A DNA stretch of 64,000 nucleotides from NCBI GenBank assembly GCA_004519485.1, contig CP038119.1, positions 434,001 to 498,000 on the forward strand, read 5' to 3'. How positions within the stretch are numbered: the first letter of the stretch is position 1; each line of letters begins with the position of its first letter. This stretch comes from Nannochloropsis oceanica. Taxonomy: Eukaryota; Sar; Eustigmatophyceae; Eustigmatales; Monodopsidaceae. A program made the translations under genes and the position numbers. This document shows, piece by piece, positions 45,547-54,491 of this stretch. Below the pieces are notes generated by a model that was not told the DNA's origin, made no database searches, and saw nothing but the letters and a program-made list of their open reading frames with translations.

Positions 45547-46257
45547 TTAATAGGATGTCAACGTATATAACGCCTCTGCTGCCCAACCAAGAATTCCTTT
45601 TTCCCAGTCATGCCATTCCCGCCATATACCTAAATCCGCAGCCGCCAGACATTTGAGCGCAAACTGAATCCGCTCAGGGCTGGATAAAGTGGCGTACTTG
45701 CTCACCCCGTCGCGTTTCATGTCTTCAAACCCACTAAATTCAATGACCTGAGTCAAATACTCGTAACTGGCTCTTCCTGCAGTCCTGGCGGCGTCCCGAG
45801 CCCTGTCCCCACCCTCTACCAACATGGCTGCCTCATGTATGGATTCGGCCATGCGAATCGTGCGCACCAAATATTTGATCTGTTGATTGATTTCTGCCGG
45901 AGCGGACTTTTCACCGTTGTCGAGCAATTCTTGAAGGGTTTCTTTGAGGGTCACAATATACGCCCGTACTCGCAGCAGGTTAACGAGTCCCTTGCGTCCG
46001 CCGCTACTGTCCGCTGCCCATGCTGATGGTGCGACGCCCCCCCAAAGGAGAAGCCCACTAGCCATGCCAGCAATGTGCTGCAGGGCACAGCGACGATGGT
46101 GGAGGGCATCGTGTTTTGGACGATGCATCTCCATGGAGGGGATGGGGGGCTTTACGTAGGCTTGAGCAAATGGTGGGCTGAGCAGGACTCCAAGGACGAG
46201 AGCGAGGACTTTACCCCGCGACCATGCTCTCCGCCACGGCCTTCTTAGCGTAACCAT
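45547..46257 (-). CDS. Predicted thylakoid-lumen helical protein (possible PsbQ-like)
   Basis: Single exon, 236 residues from the ATG at 46257 (MVTLRRPWRRAWSRGK). Two targeting signals follow each other. First comes a signal peptide ending PPFAQA|YV, an aromatic residue after cleavage as in stramenopile plastid preproteins. Next is a twin-arginine segment (HHRRCALQHIAGMASGLLLW) ending PSAWA|AD, the mark of Tat-type import into the thylakoid lumen. The mature part of about 153 residues is a run of amphipathic helices (GLVNLLRVRAYIVTLKETL, INQQIKYLVRTIRMAE). Size, helices and lumen location recall PsbQ-type extrinsic proteins of photosystem II, but no diagnostic motif proves this. The targeting is well supported; the function is not. 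Confidence 0.75.
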   Translation of the reverse strand: MVTLRRPWRRAWSRGKVLALVLGVLLSPPFAQAYVKPPIPSMEMHRPKHDALHHRRCALQHIAGMASGLLLWGGVAPSAWAADSSGGRKGLVNLLRVRAYIVTLKETLQELLDNGEKSAPAEINQQIKYLVRTIRMAESIHEAAMLVEGGDRARDAARTAGRASYEYLTQVIEFSGFEDMKRDGVSKYATLSSPERIQFALKCLAAADLGIWREWHDWEKGILGWAAEALYTLTSY

Positions 46258-46384
46258 GCTACCTATGGGTGTGCGGTGTAAATGGCATGAATACATTAAC
46301 AAGAAATTGAGTCGGTCTTGCTGGCGAGGGATCTCCCATGTTTGAATGATTTTCAACTGTCATGATGCCACCATGATCACAAGA

Positions 46385-46420
46385 GACGTCACGTGATCGA
46401 TACACGGTAGATACGTGATC
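46385..46420. promoter_or_regulatory. Repeated ACGTGATC boxes upstream of the lumen-protein gene
   Basis: Two copies of acgtgatc lie at 46390-46397 and 46413-46420, the first inside a CACGTG-like core (tcacgtgatc). CACGTG is the G-box recognised by plant bZIP/bHLH regulators of light genes. The assignment is by resemblance only. Confidence 0.35.
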
Positions 46421-46520
46421 GTTGTACACAGTTATACTTGTAACGTCTCCCCCGCGAAGAAATCTAGCTAATGTAGCAGAGAACGGTGCTTGGGTATACA
46501 TATACACCATCTAATCAGTC

Positions 46521-46700
46521 ATGTGTCGGATGGGTAGAGAGGAGGAGTGGATATTGCTACTTTTGTCCTAACCCACACCGGCAGGCGTCACCAACATAGT
46601 TCTGGCCATCGCCGCGTTTCGAGCCTTGGAAGCCGCCAAGAAAGACAGGGGTGGGGAGCGGCCGGAAAGATGGACGGAGGACGGCGGAGTGGATGTGTGA
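46521..46700 (+). CDS. Candidate 42-residue micro-protein gene with one short intron
   Basis: Exon 46521-46533 (ATG TGT CGG ATG G) and exon 46585-46700 join in frame through a 51-bp GT-AG interval that has CTAAC-like sequence (cctaaccc) ahead of CGGCAG. The product starts MCRMGVTNIVLAIAAFRALE and ends DGGVDV. The second exon is the stronger evidence: its frame is open, alanine-rich and helix-forming. No family is known. It may be a chance reading. Confidence 0.3.
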
Positions 46701-47379
46701 AAAAAAGAAAGGGAGAGAAGACCGAAGGGGTGTCGTTTCCTTCGACTAATTAAAAATCGAGATATTTTAGATTGCTCTCGAGGAGAGGACGTCAAAGTCC
46801 AGCTTTTTGTTTCTGTCTACGCGTTGATTTTAATTGTTGTTCGTTTGGTTACGTGTGGGCGTGAAGTGCTTTCAATGATGTCACCAGTTCCAGACAACCC
46901 CATGTTTCGAAACGCACATTAATTATTCTACGTGATAACAATAGGGATGGCCTTCTCTTTTTCAAATAAAGGCAGACACAGATTTCTAGTCGAGCAGAGA
47001 GGAGAGAGGAAGGAATGATGTATCTTCCCAACACATTTATATTCATGAACATTTTTCATGAGAAAGGGAATTTATGATTGAAGGGATGCATTAGGCCTTT
47101 TACGTGCCATCTTTACACCTTGAATGTGACTTGTCTTCCAATTCGATTATTTCGCCCCTTCCGAAGGGCCAAATTGAAAGATATATCAATTATCTGTACA
47201 AATGACTGAGTCATTACTCGAAACATCACAAAGCTGCTTTTAAAAGTTGCGGGATAGCTGGAGGGAGGTTGGCGGTTACAGGCCCGTCGGAGCTTTCGAG
47301 CTCACTCCCCTTACACACGATGCATTGGAAATGTTTCTGAAAGAAACAGGCAGAAGGAAGGTGTCAATGAGGCACCGTC
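46701..47379. other. Gene-free stretch upstream of Alba gene
   Basis: About 680 bp, AT-rich, no recognised gene. Presumed promoter and 5' UTR of the Alba-domain gene. Confidence 0.35.
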
Positions 47380-47922
47380 ATGCGTCTAAGTGCAGATATT
47401 GTGCTCATGTGCCAACTACATCCCACTTACAGGCACAACATGGAGTTGCCGTGTGACAAACAACAGTTTTCTGTACCCTCCGGTCAGAGCGACAACTTTG
47501 GCGCCGCTGGTGTCCAGGTCTCTATCTCCGCCCCTGCCCCACAACGCTACCGTAGCAAATACCGCCTCTTGGCCTGTCATCGGGATGATGCACCTGCCAA
47601 GACCAACGAAGTACGCGTCACCTACCAAGGACCAGTTAAGAGTTACCTGGGCTATGCCATGGCCCTGTTCGAGGAGCGCGGTGCCCGGGCCGTGGCGCTG
47701 AAAGGCATGGGGAGGGCCATCCACAAGGCCTTGACGGTTGCCGAAATTTTGAAACGCAGCTTGCCTGGACTCCATCAACGCACTGAAATTGGATCCCTGC
47801 CGTTCAAAGAGGTGTGGGCACCGTTGGAGGAAGGCTTGAATCGCGTCGAGTCGACGCGTTACATTTCTTCACGCTATCGAAAGATCCTCCTCCCCTCGAC
47901 ATTCGCCATTTTTGCCGAATAA
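47380..47922 (+). CDS. Alba-domain nucleic-acid-binding protein, C-terminus probably frameshifted
   Basis: 180 codons from ATG 47380. A start at ATG 47440 is also possible. Residues about 85-165 are an Alba domain: NEVRVTYQGPVKSYLGYAM, then ARAVALKGMGRAIHKALTVAEILKRSL (shown in parts: VALKGMGRAI, KALTVAEILKR) and WAPLEEGLNRVESTRYIS. Alba proteins of the Rpp25/Rpp20 type bind RNA and chromatin. The canonical last strand (about ITLSKxPLD) is missing from this frame. From 47865 the next frame reads FFTLSKDPPPLDI and stays open to 48011, so one frameshift, either genuine or a sequence error, is likely. The first 70 residues are unlike Alba and may be partly non-coding. Confidence 0.72.
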   Translation: MRLSADIVLMCQLHPTYRHNMELPCDKQQFSVPSGQSDNFGAAGVQVSISAPAPQRYRSKYRLLACHRDDAPAKTNEVRVTYQGPVKSYLGYAMALFEERGARAVALKGMGRAIHKALTVAEILKRSLPGLHQRTEIGSLPFKEVWAPLEEGLNRVESTRYISSRYRKILLPSTFAIFAE

Positions 47923-48270
47923 TCGTCCAACGTGCGTTAAGACTTGAAGGGGGCGGATCGGTCAGCCATATGAGAAGCTGCCATAAAGAGGACTCCCCTT
48001 GGTCCCTATGATCCCCCCCCCTCTTTTCTTACACACTCACTCTATTTCACAACACATTCGTCCCCTTCTCTTCTCGTTCTCTCCCTTACAACATGACTTT
48101 GTTTTCCTTTCTCTACGCCCACACTGCCTCCCTCCCTTTTATCCCTCCCCCTCTCGCCCCTATCAAAGAGTCGAAATGGGCGATGAAGGAGGTAACTCTA
48201 CCACACCCACATATGGATAATTTAACAAACTTCCTACCGGACAGCGGATATCCCGAGATTTGGCAGTGTG

Positions 48271-48480
48271 TACATCGAGATTTGGATCGAAGAAAATTGG
48301 GACGAAAAGTCAGTCTCGAACCGCGGCCCAAGGGAGTGTGAATCGAAATTTTGGACCCAAGAAAGTGATGTTGGGACACAAGTCTCGAATCCCCGCCCAA
48401 ATGAAAGTGGGAGTGTGTGGCAACTCGGGCCGAAGGATATGGCTTCGGGACACAAGTCTTAATTCGCGGCCTAAAATTAA
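48271..48480. repeat. Three diverged direct repeats of about 70-77 bp
   Basis: Units at 48271-48340, 48341-48417 and 48418-48480 share tTGGGACacAAGTCtcgAA followed by CCgCGGCCcAA-type sequence. The first two end in GGGAGTGTG and the one before begins after GGCAGTGTG. Two other short fragments (cccgagatttggcagtgtg) extend the array left. Divergence is considerable, so the array is old. Family unknown. Confidence 0.6.
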
Positions 48481-48644
48481 TTAGAAATTACTTGGGAACG
48501 CCAAATGCACAACACGGAGGTAAAAGACATACCAAGTCACGTGGTGAAATATGTAGACCTGATTCTTTTTTATCTTTTGTGCGACAGGTCAAGTGGCGGG
48601 GTGGTGCTTGGGAAAAACACAAAGGTGAAAATCGTAAATATTTT

Positions 48645-48672
48645 GGTATGTGCCCGTTGCAGGGCACATACC
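48645..48672. repeat. Perfect 11-bp hairpin (GGTATGTGCCC / GGGCACATACC)
   Basis: Arms 48645-48655 and 48662-48672 with a 6-base loop GTTGCA. Perfect complementarity. Confidence 0.9.
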
Positions 48673-48698
48673 ATGTGTTGGAGATATACCAAAAGGTA

Positions 48699-48725
48699 CA
48701 CCTGGCAATGATTAATTGCCAGGTG
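48699..48725. repeat. Perfect 10-bp hairpin (CACCTGGCAA / TTGCCAGGTG)
   Basis: Arms 48699-48708 and 48716-48725 with a 7-base loop TGATTAA, 26 bp after the previous hairpin. Confidence 0.9.
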
Positions 48726-48976
48726 ATCATTTTTGCATGATAGCAACTATAAAATTGGACACAGAAGAAGGTATCCTGCTTTTCTGGCCGCACACTCTCA
48801 TGATCCCTTGGGGAGAACGGAAAGGCCAGGCTCGAAGTTGTCGAATCTTTCGGTGATTCCAGCGCGTGCGTGCATCTGCTTTTCCGTTGGGTGGTATGTG
48901 CGCCCTCGGCAAGGCAGGCGCTACCCGAAAGTCCTAGAAAGGAAAGTCCCGTCGTCTTTAAAGTCAACAACCCACG

Positions 48977-49057
48977 TATACGGTCTTGGATGACAGCCAA
49001 GCAGAAACAAAGCATATATATACGGCCGTGGATGAAAGCCAAGCAGAAACAAAGCAT
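48977..49057. repeat. 42-bp tandem duplication
   Basis: TATACGGtctTGGATGAcAG then CCAAGCAGAAACAAAGCAT occurs at 48977-49015 and again, with three differences near the start, at 49019-49057. Confidence 0.9.
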
Positions 49058-49861
49058 GGTATGAAATCTGGCCTGTGCGTCAGATAATGTGAGCACATCC
49101 CGCCCCAGATCCGAACGAATCGCCGAGCTACCCCCAAGGAAAGTGCATTCGTTGACTCTTCCTCTCTTCTTCTACCAAAAAATAGTTTTTTTTGTGACAT
49201 TCTGGGACGAGGGATGCGTATTTGGGCATTGGCTTCAGGCTAGTCCAGCCCAGTTGTTACATGTTGGACAACAGCTCCTACACTACCGTGATGGTAGATT
49301 GCCAGGAGCAGTATAATGTTTTCCCCTCCTCCCAAGAACCGAGGCAGGCGTGCGTGGCACGCGGCTGTTTTGTTTACTGCCGCCGCACCCACCTATCCCC
49401 CCCCCCCTCCGTTCCCTCCTTCCTACCCACCCATGCGCCACACACCACACACCCACAGCTGATTCCCCCGCGCGTCGGCCTGGAGTTCGTGTCTCGGGAC
49501 GGCAATGGGGCACGTAATATCCTACGGGTGTACAGGAGTATGGTCCGTGGGGAGGCTCGTCCCCATGATCTTCGGTTTGGTCAACCGCGGCAGGACATGC
49601 GGACACTCTATGTGTAGCCTTCCCGCTGACCTCCTCTTTTATCCTCCTTTCCCTTCTCCTCCTGGCCCTGTGTGGGCCGTCCGGGGACTTTGCCAGGTCA
49701 AAAAACCTATCAAAGTCGCCAGAAAAACTCGGACGAGAAATAAGGGATGACAACAATTTATTGTTGGAAGGCTCCCCCTCGTATGCAAGTCGTCAGGTTG
49801 CATGCGATAGTTCTAGAGAGATGTAGGAACTCAAAAGAACTAACCGCAGACGAACGATATA

Positions 49862-49886
49862 CGATATATATATATATATATATATA
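49862..49886. repeat. (AT)n microsatellite
   Basis: About 22 bp of alternating AT directly before the orphan transmembrane exon. Confidence 0.9.
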
Positions 49887-49897
49887 GTCACATGCAG

Positions 49898-50132
49898 AGC
49901 ATACAGCACGGCCCCCCACAACGAGGAAGGCCAGGACCACTATGAACACAACTCATTCAACGATTCTGGCTCTTTGCAAGGCACGCACAGCCTCTCGATT
50001 TGTACCCCGGCTGTTACATATAACAAGTCCTATGACGTGGTCCTCTGGATCGCTTCGGGGCTAGCTATGCTCGCCATCGTTGCTGTCACGGGCTTCCAGG
50101 TCTACTCTGACATCGAAAAAATAAGACGATAG
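49898..50132 (+). CDS. Orphan terminal exon encoding a C-terminal membrane anchor
   Basis: An open frame after acceptor-like CATGCAG runs to TAG at 50130-50132. It is polar and acidic first (NEEGQDHYEHNSFNDSGS), then YNKSYDVV and a clear membrane span (LWIASGLAMLAIVAVTGF), ending in QVYSDIEKIRR, a typical type I membrane tail. The upstream exons could not be identified with confidence. Candidate ectodomain pieces lie at about 49230-49310 and 49465-49615. The gene family is unknown. The segment may be the live end of a gene or a relic. Confidence 0.4.
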
Positions 50133-51386
50133 GCAGCACTTGACCCAATCAGTGTCTGGACTAGTCACGAATAGCAACAGGACCGTTGTCGTGGTGACCA
50201 AACAGCAAGAACGTCTGCACGCCCTCGATCTTTCCATCCTCAAAATTCAGACAGATCAAGCTGAACTAAGCTCGACCTTACAGACAGAGCAAACCACCTT
50301 CCTCACCAAACTCGGCAAAATACAGCAAGCGCGCGCTATGTCCCCCTGCAAATCTCTCCTTGACACCATCCACGACACAATCCCTACCACAGCGGCCGAG
50401 CAAATCCATAGAGTTCATCTGTCAAGCTCAAAACGGATGACAGCTGGCGGCCTGCCCCGCCACTGCTGTAGTCGTCCAAGCTCTCCTCGGTCGTTTCACA
50501 TCAGCCGCCGATGGTCCCTGTACCGATCGAGGGAATTCGTCTGGCGGCTTGAAAGCTGCCCGCGCAGTGCTGACGTGACGACAGCGACCCGGCAGGCCTT
50601 GGGGCAAGCCTAAGGAGGGCTCGTGCCGGACACACCGATGCAGCTCCTCCAGGCGGGTGGACTACGTGCCGATCCCTGCCCGCGGGCATATAAACAACTG
50701 CAGGCGACGTATAAGTGTCCAGTGGGAGAAACAACGAAAAAAATTCGCCGGCACGAGTGGAAAAGTGTGAAAAGATGATGGCGGCTGCTGCTGTAGCCGT
50801 GCCTATGCTTCTAGGAAGTAACAAGTAGAGTTGAAGGAGAGGGAGAGCAAAAGGATGATATGTAGGAATGAGCGCATGCATACATGTGCGGAAAAATAAA
50901 TAAATTGAAATGGAAAAAAAGAGAAGGTGGATAAACAATTACAGAGAGAGAATATGGTTGCATGCTGAAGGGTAATATATTTTACATATACATACCATGC
51001 TTTGTATGATAGTTATGATTTTGGCTGGGCAGAAAATCGATATGGAGTGAGAAACACGCATGTTGCGCTGCTACTGACGATGCTTCTGGTACTGCTGTTG
51101 ATTCTTTCAGTTTTCTTGTCCTTGGTCCACAGAAGGACGCAATAAAATTGCAACAATACTTAAAATAAAGAGATACCCACTATTAAAGCTGCTCATCAGT
51201 GAAACGTATTTACACAAACTCACACTCGTACACCGTCCTCCTCACATTTTATCACTTACCTGCCCTTACCGAATCAAAATTAAACGCTCGGTCCGCTATC
51301 ACTATGCCGACGCCCAGCCTACGGCAAAAATGAATCCTACTTCATCATTTCCGCTCCTGCTTCCCCTTCTCCCCCTCATTTACCAC
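50133..51386. other. Gene-poor interval with one coiled-coil-like open frame
   Basis: About 1.25 kb. From 50137 a frame in a different phase from the membrane exon stays open to 50613. Its first 70 codons read like a coiled coil (TKQQERLHALDLSILKIQTD). The rest is AT-rich non-coding DNA up to the flavoprotein stop codon. Confidence 0.35.
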
Positions 51387-53803
51387 TCAACCCTTGACCA
51401 CCCCTGGATCCGCCGCCGGCTTCCTCATTGTGCTAAATGGACTCTGACACAAGGCATCATCACTCGCAATCTGATACAAGCAAGTGAGTGTCACCGCTGC
51501 GAAAGGCATGTTGCTCACTTCCTCTAGGGTACTGTGAGAGTGAACCAGCATGGAGCCCAACTGAATCAACTCATTCGCCCCATCCCCCACAACGTGCACC
51601 CCAATGATCGTATGCCTCACCTTCCCTCCCTCCCTCTCGCCTCCCTCCGCCTTGGCAATAATCTTCAAAAAGCCGTTCAAATCCCCACTCAACCTCCCCC
51701 GTGCCAAGTCCTTAAAGTACGCATACCCATACACAATCCCCCCCCCCACCCCACCCTCTGATGCATACTTTCCCCCCCGGGCCAGCACCTCCTCGGTCGA
51801 CACCCCGCTACTCGCAATCTCGGGCACCGTCCACAAGGTCAAGGGCGCCTCCATCCGCTTCAATAACGCCAAACTTTTCTCCCTCTCCTTCTCCTCCTCT
51901 TCCTCATCATTCCCTCCCATCTCCGCAAAAAAATCGTCTCCCCCCGCCCAGTCCTCAAGCGTTACCTCCCCCTGCCCCATCAACACTCCTAATCCATCCC
52001 CTTCTCCCCTTTCCTTCTCCCTTTTCCGTTCCTCTTCCCGTTCCTTCTCCTCCCGGAACAACAAATCAGTCACCACCCTTGCGCTCTGCTGCGCAAACGA
52101 CGCCAATCCTGGCGGGCCGATCACGTCCCCGATGGCAAAGACCCTTGGGTTCGCCGTTCGAAAGTCCTTATCGACAATAATCCTGCCGTATTTTCCTACC
52201 TCCACCCCAACGTTCTCACAACCGATTTTTTCACTGTTTGCGTCCCTGCCACCGCTGTAGAGGACTAGACCCACCTCTATTTGCTTTCGGCCGCCGTCGT
52301 CTTCCTCCACCAATATGTCCTTTTCTTCCTCTAGACCTTCGCCTCCCGTAGAGGTGAGGTTCTCGAATTCAAAACGCACCTGAATAGAAGGAGGGACAAA
52401 GGAGGGAGGCGTGTGAATATGGCGGGACGGAACCCTTGTATTCTTAGGTTTCCCCTGTCTCCCTCCATGCCACTCTTCTTGCATCTCTCCCATCCTCCGT
52501 CTTACCATTCTATCATCACCAACTTCGAAGCGGCTAACAGGGTTGTGAATGATCTGAATCCCATTCCTGGCCATGTCTGCTTTGATGGCTCCCTGAAGCT
52601 CCTTGGGGAGGAAGGGGAGGAAGGCCTCTTTCCGACATAAGAGGAAGGTGGGCAGGCCGAGCGCTGCAAATACTGTTGCGTACTCCACAGAGATGACGCC
52701 ACCGCCAATGACGGCTAGGGACTCAGGCAGCTCTTTCAGGTTGGCCATTTGGGTGGCATCGATGACCAGGCGGGACGTGTAGGGGATGGGGACGCCGGGG
52801 CGGAGTTCCTGAGAAGGGAGAGAGGAAGGGAGGCAGGAGGGGACGGGGAGTGGGTAGACTAGCAAGCAGGAATGTATACATGAGACTGAGTACATACCTT
52901 GGGCCGGGAAGGGCGAGAGCCAGTGGCGATGACGACGTAGCGCGATTGGAGTTCGACGCAGCCAGTGGGCCGACAGACGCGGACGGTTACGATGTCCTTG
53001 CTGTCAGTTTCGGATGGAAGGAAAAACGGGAGAGAGATGAAGTAAGGACGGCAGTGAAAAACTAAGCACATAAGCAGACGGATAGGATGTTTGGGATAAT
53101 CAAGCCAGCCCGCGGGTCGTCAAAACTCTTCAGCCCCACTTATTAAGCCCTGCCTTCCTTTTCCATGCCTCCCTCCTTCCCTCACAATCATCACGTACTT
53201 ATCTGGGTCCCACGTATCATTTACCAGCAACGCCGAGCCGATGTACAAATCACAATCATTCTTCATCAGCCTCTCTCTCGTTTCCGCGGCCTGGTACACC
53301 TCGGCCTCTGACTTGAGGGCTGGGAACCTCTTTCCCCACAGGCGTTTTATTTGCTTCATCCGATCCCCACCCACCTGGTCCACCGTCTTCAGAATTCTTT
53401 TCGCGGCCTCTCTGACAGCTTTAGATGTCAAACCTGTGGGCCCCCCGAAAGCTTTCTTAATCTCGACAATGGCCACTTTTTGACCGAGTTGGGCCGCTTT
53501 ACATCCGGCTGTCTCTCCCGCAGGGCCGGACCCCAACACAATCAAGTCGTAAGGTTCGTCGTCGAGCTTCTCCGGGAAAGCGGTCTGAGACAAATCAGGC
53601 AGACGCACTTGCTCCGGCGTGGCGCGTACCTGCGTGGTGAGACGACGGGCTTCTGCCAGTGATATTGAAGCAGCTGTAGGGGCGGTAATGCTAGGACGCA
53701 GACCGCCCCAAACAAACGCCTCGTCTTGTTGTAGAAGGAGCAGAGCGAGCAGGGCAAAAAGGAGAGTAGAGACATTCACCCAAGGCATTGAAGGCTCGCG
53801 CAT
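51387..53803 (-). CDS. Plastid-targeted pyridine nucleotide-disulfide oxidoreductase family flavoprotein, transhydrogenase-like (SthA-like)
   Basis: Four exons: 53803-53199, 53000-52898, 52808-52506 and 52379-51387, phases 2/0/0 (667 residues). The N-terminus MREPSMPWVNVSTLLFALLA is a signal peptide ending QDEAF|VWGG, as for a plastid preprotein. FAD motif: YDLIVLGSGPAGETAG. The region that holds the redox Cys pair in dihydrolipoamide dehydrogenase reads FGGPTGLTSKAVREAAK and has no cysteine. NAD(P) motif: LAVIGGGVISVEYATVFAALG. Second FAD motif: RVFAIGDVIGPPGLA. The dimerisation domain ends NMPFAAVTLTCLYQIAS. A charged Glu/Arg/Lys insertion of about 60 residues precedes it. Lack of the disulfide, as in soluble transhydrogenase, suggests hydride transfer between NAD(H) and NADP(H). 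The reaction is inferred. Confidence 0.85.
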
Positions 53804-54491
53804 GCTGCCTTTGACAGCGGTCTGTGCATGGGAAGAAAGAGAGTAGTTGAGTGGTGAGTGGGTGGGTGAGAAGCGCGGCACTGTGTTGGTTGCTGGAATG
53901 TACTTTTGTAGAGAAGTACACGTGCATGTACTCTAAAGCTTATTTGTGTTGCTCATCTATATTTTTCGCTTTCTTTCGTCAAATCGTGCATGATAGGTGG
54001 AGGAGGACTGTCCTGGACGGACAAGGGAAGGAGGTTTCGTGCACCATCTTTTTGTGTATTTGTGTATGACGACGCTTGACAATAGTGATCACCAGCCCAT
54101 CAATTATTAACTCGTGCAATACGTCCACGCTCTGCCAAACTCGAGACTTTTATTCGTGCACAGCCACATGACAGGGCGGGCGGATAAAAACATTTTTTTG
54201 AAACAAGTCACATTCATAAAAGGTTGCTTAAGGGGCGATGAGAGGCAGAAGCAGGATCTGCACAAGAACCAACCTAGTTGCACACCTGCTGGATGCGTGT
54301 CCATGTCCTCGTGCTAGTTCGTATGCATTGCTATATTTGAGACACACCTGACTGAGATGCTAAACCCTGACTGAGATGCTAAAATTTAGCCTCCCCACCC
54401 TGCACTGCACCCCCAGCAACGTACAGGCGCCCCTTCAGAGAGCAAAGTAAACGTGCCCCTGCCGCCCTTTTACGACAACCTCGCCATAATC
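53804..54491. promoter_or_regulatory. Divergent intergenic region, flavoprotein / SHMT
   Basis: 688 bp between divergent starts. A short direct repeat ctgactgagatgctaaa occurs twice near 54351 and 54367. No gene recognised. Confidence 0.45.

Larger units (their letters stand above)
47923..49892. other. Repeat-rich gene-poor interval
   Basis: About 2 kb without a supportable complete gene. It holds the diverged 70-77 bp direct repeats, two perfect hairpins, a 42-bp duplication and an (AT)n tract, all listed separately. Several open frames of 60-200 codons on both strands show no protein-like conservation. Confidence 0.5.

Noticed and set aside
48488-49096. 202-codon minus-strand frame in the repeat interval
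   Set aside because: Overlaps both hairpins and the duplication; no domain, signal peptide or compositional sign of coding.
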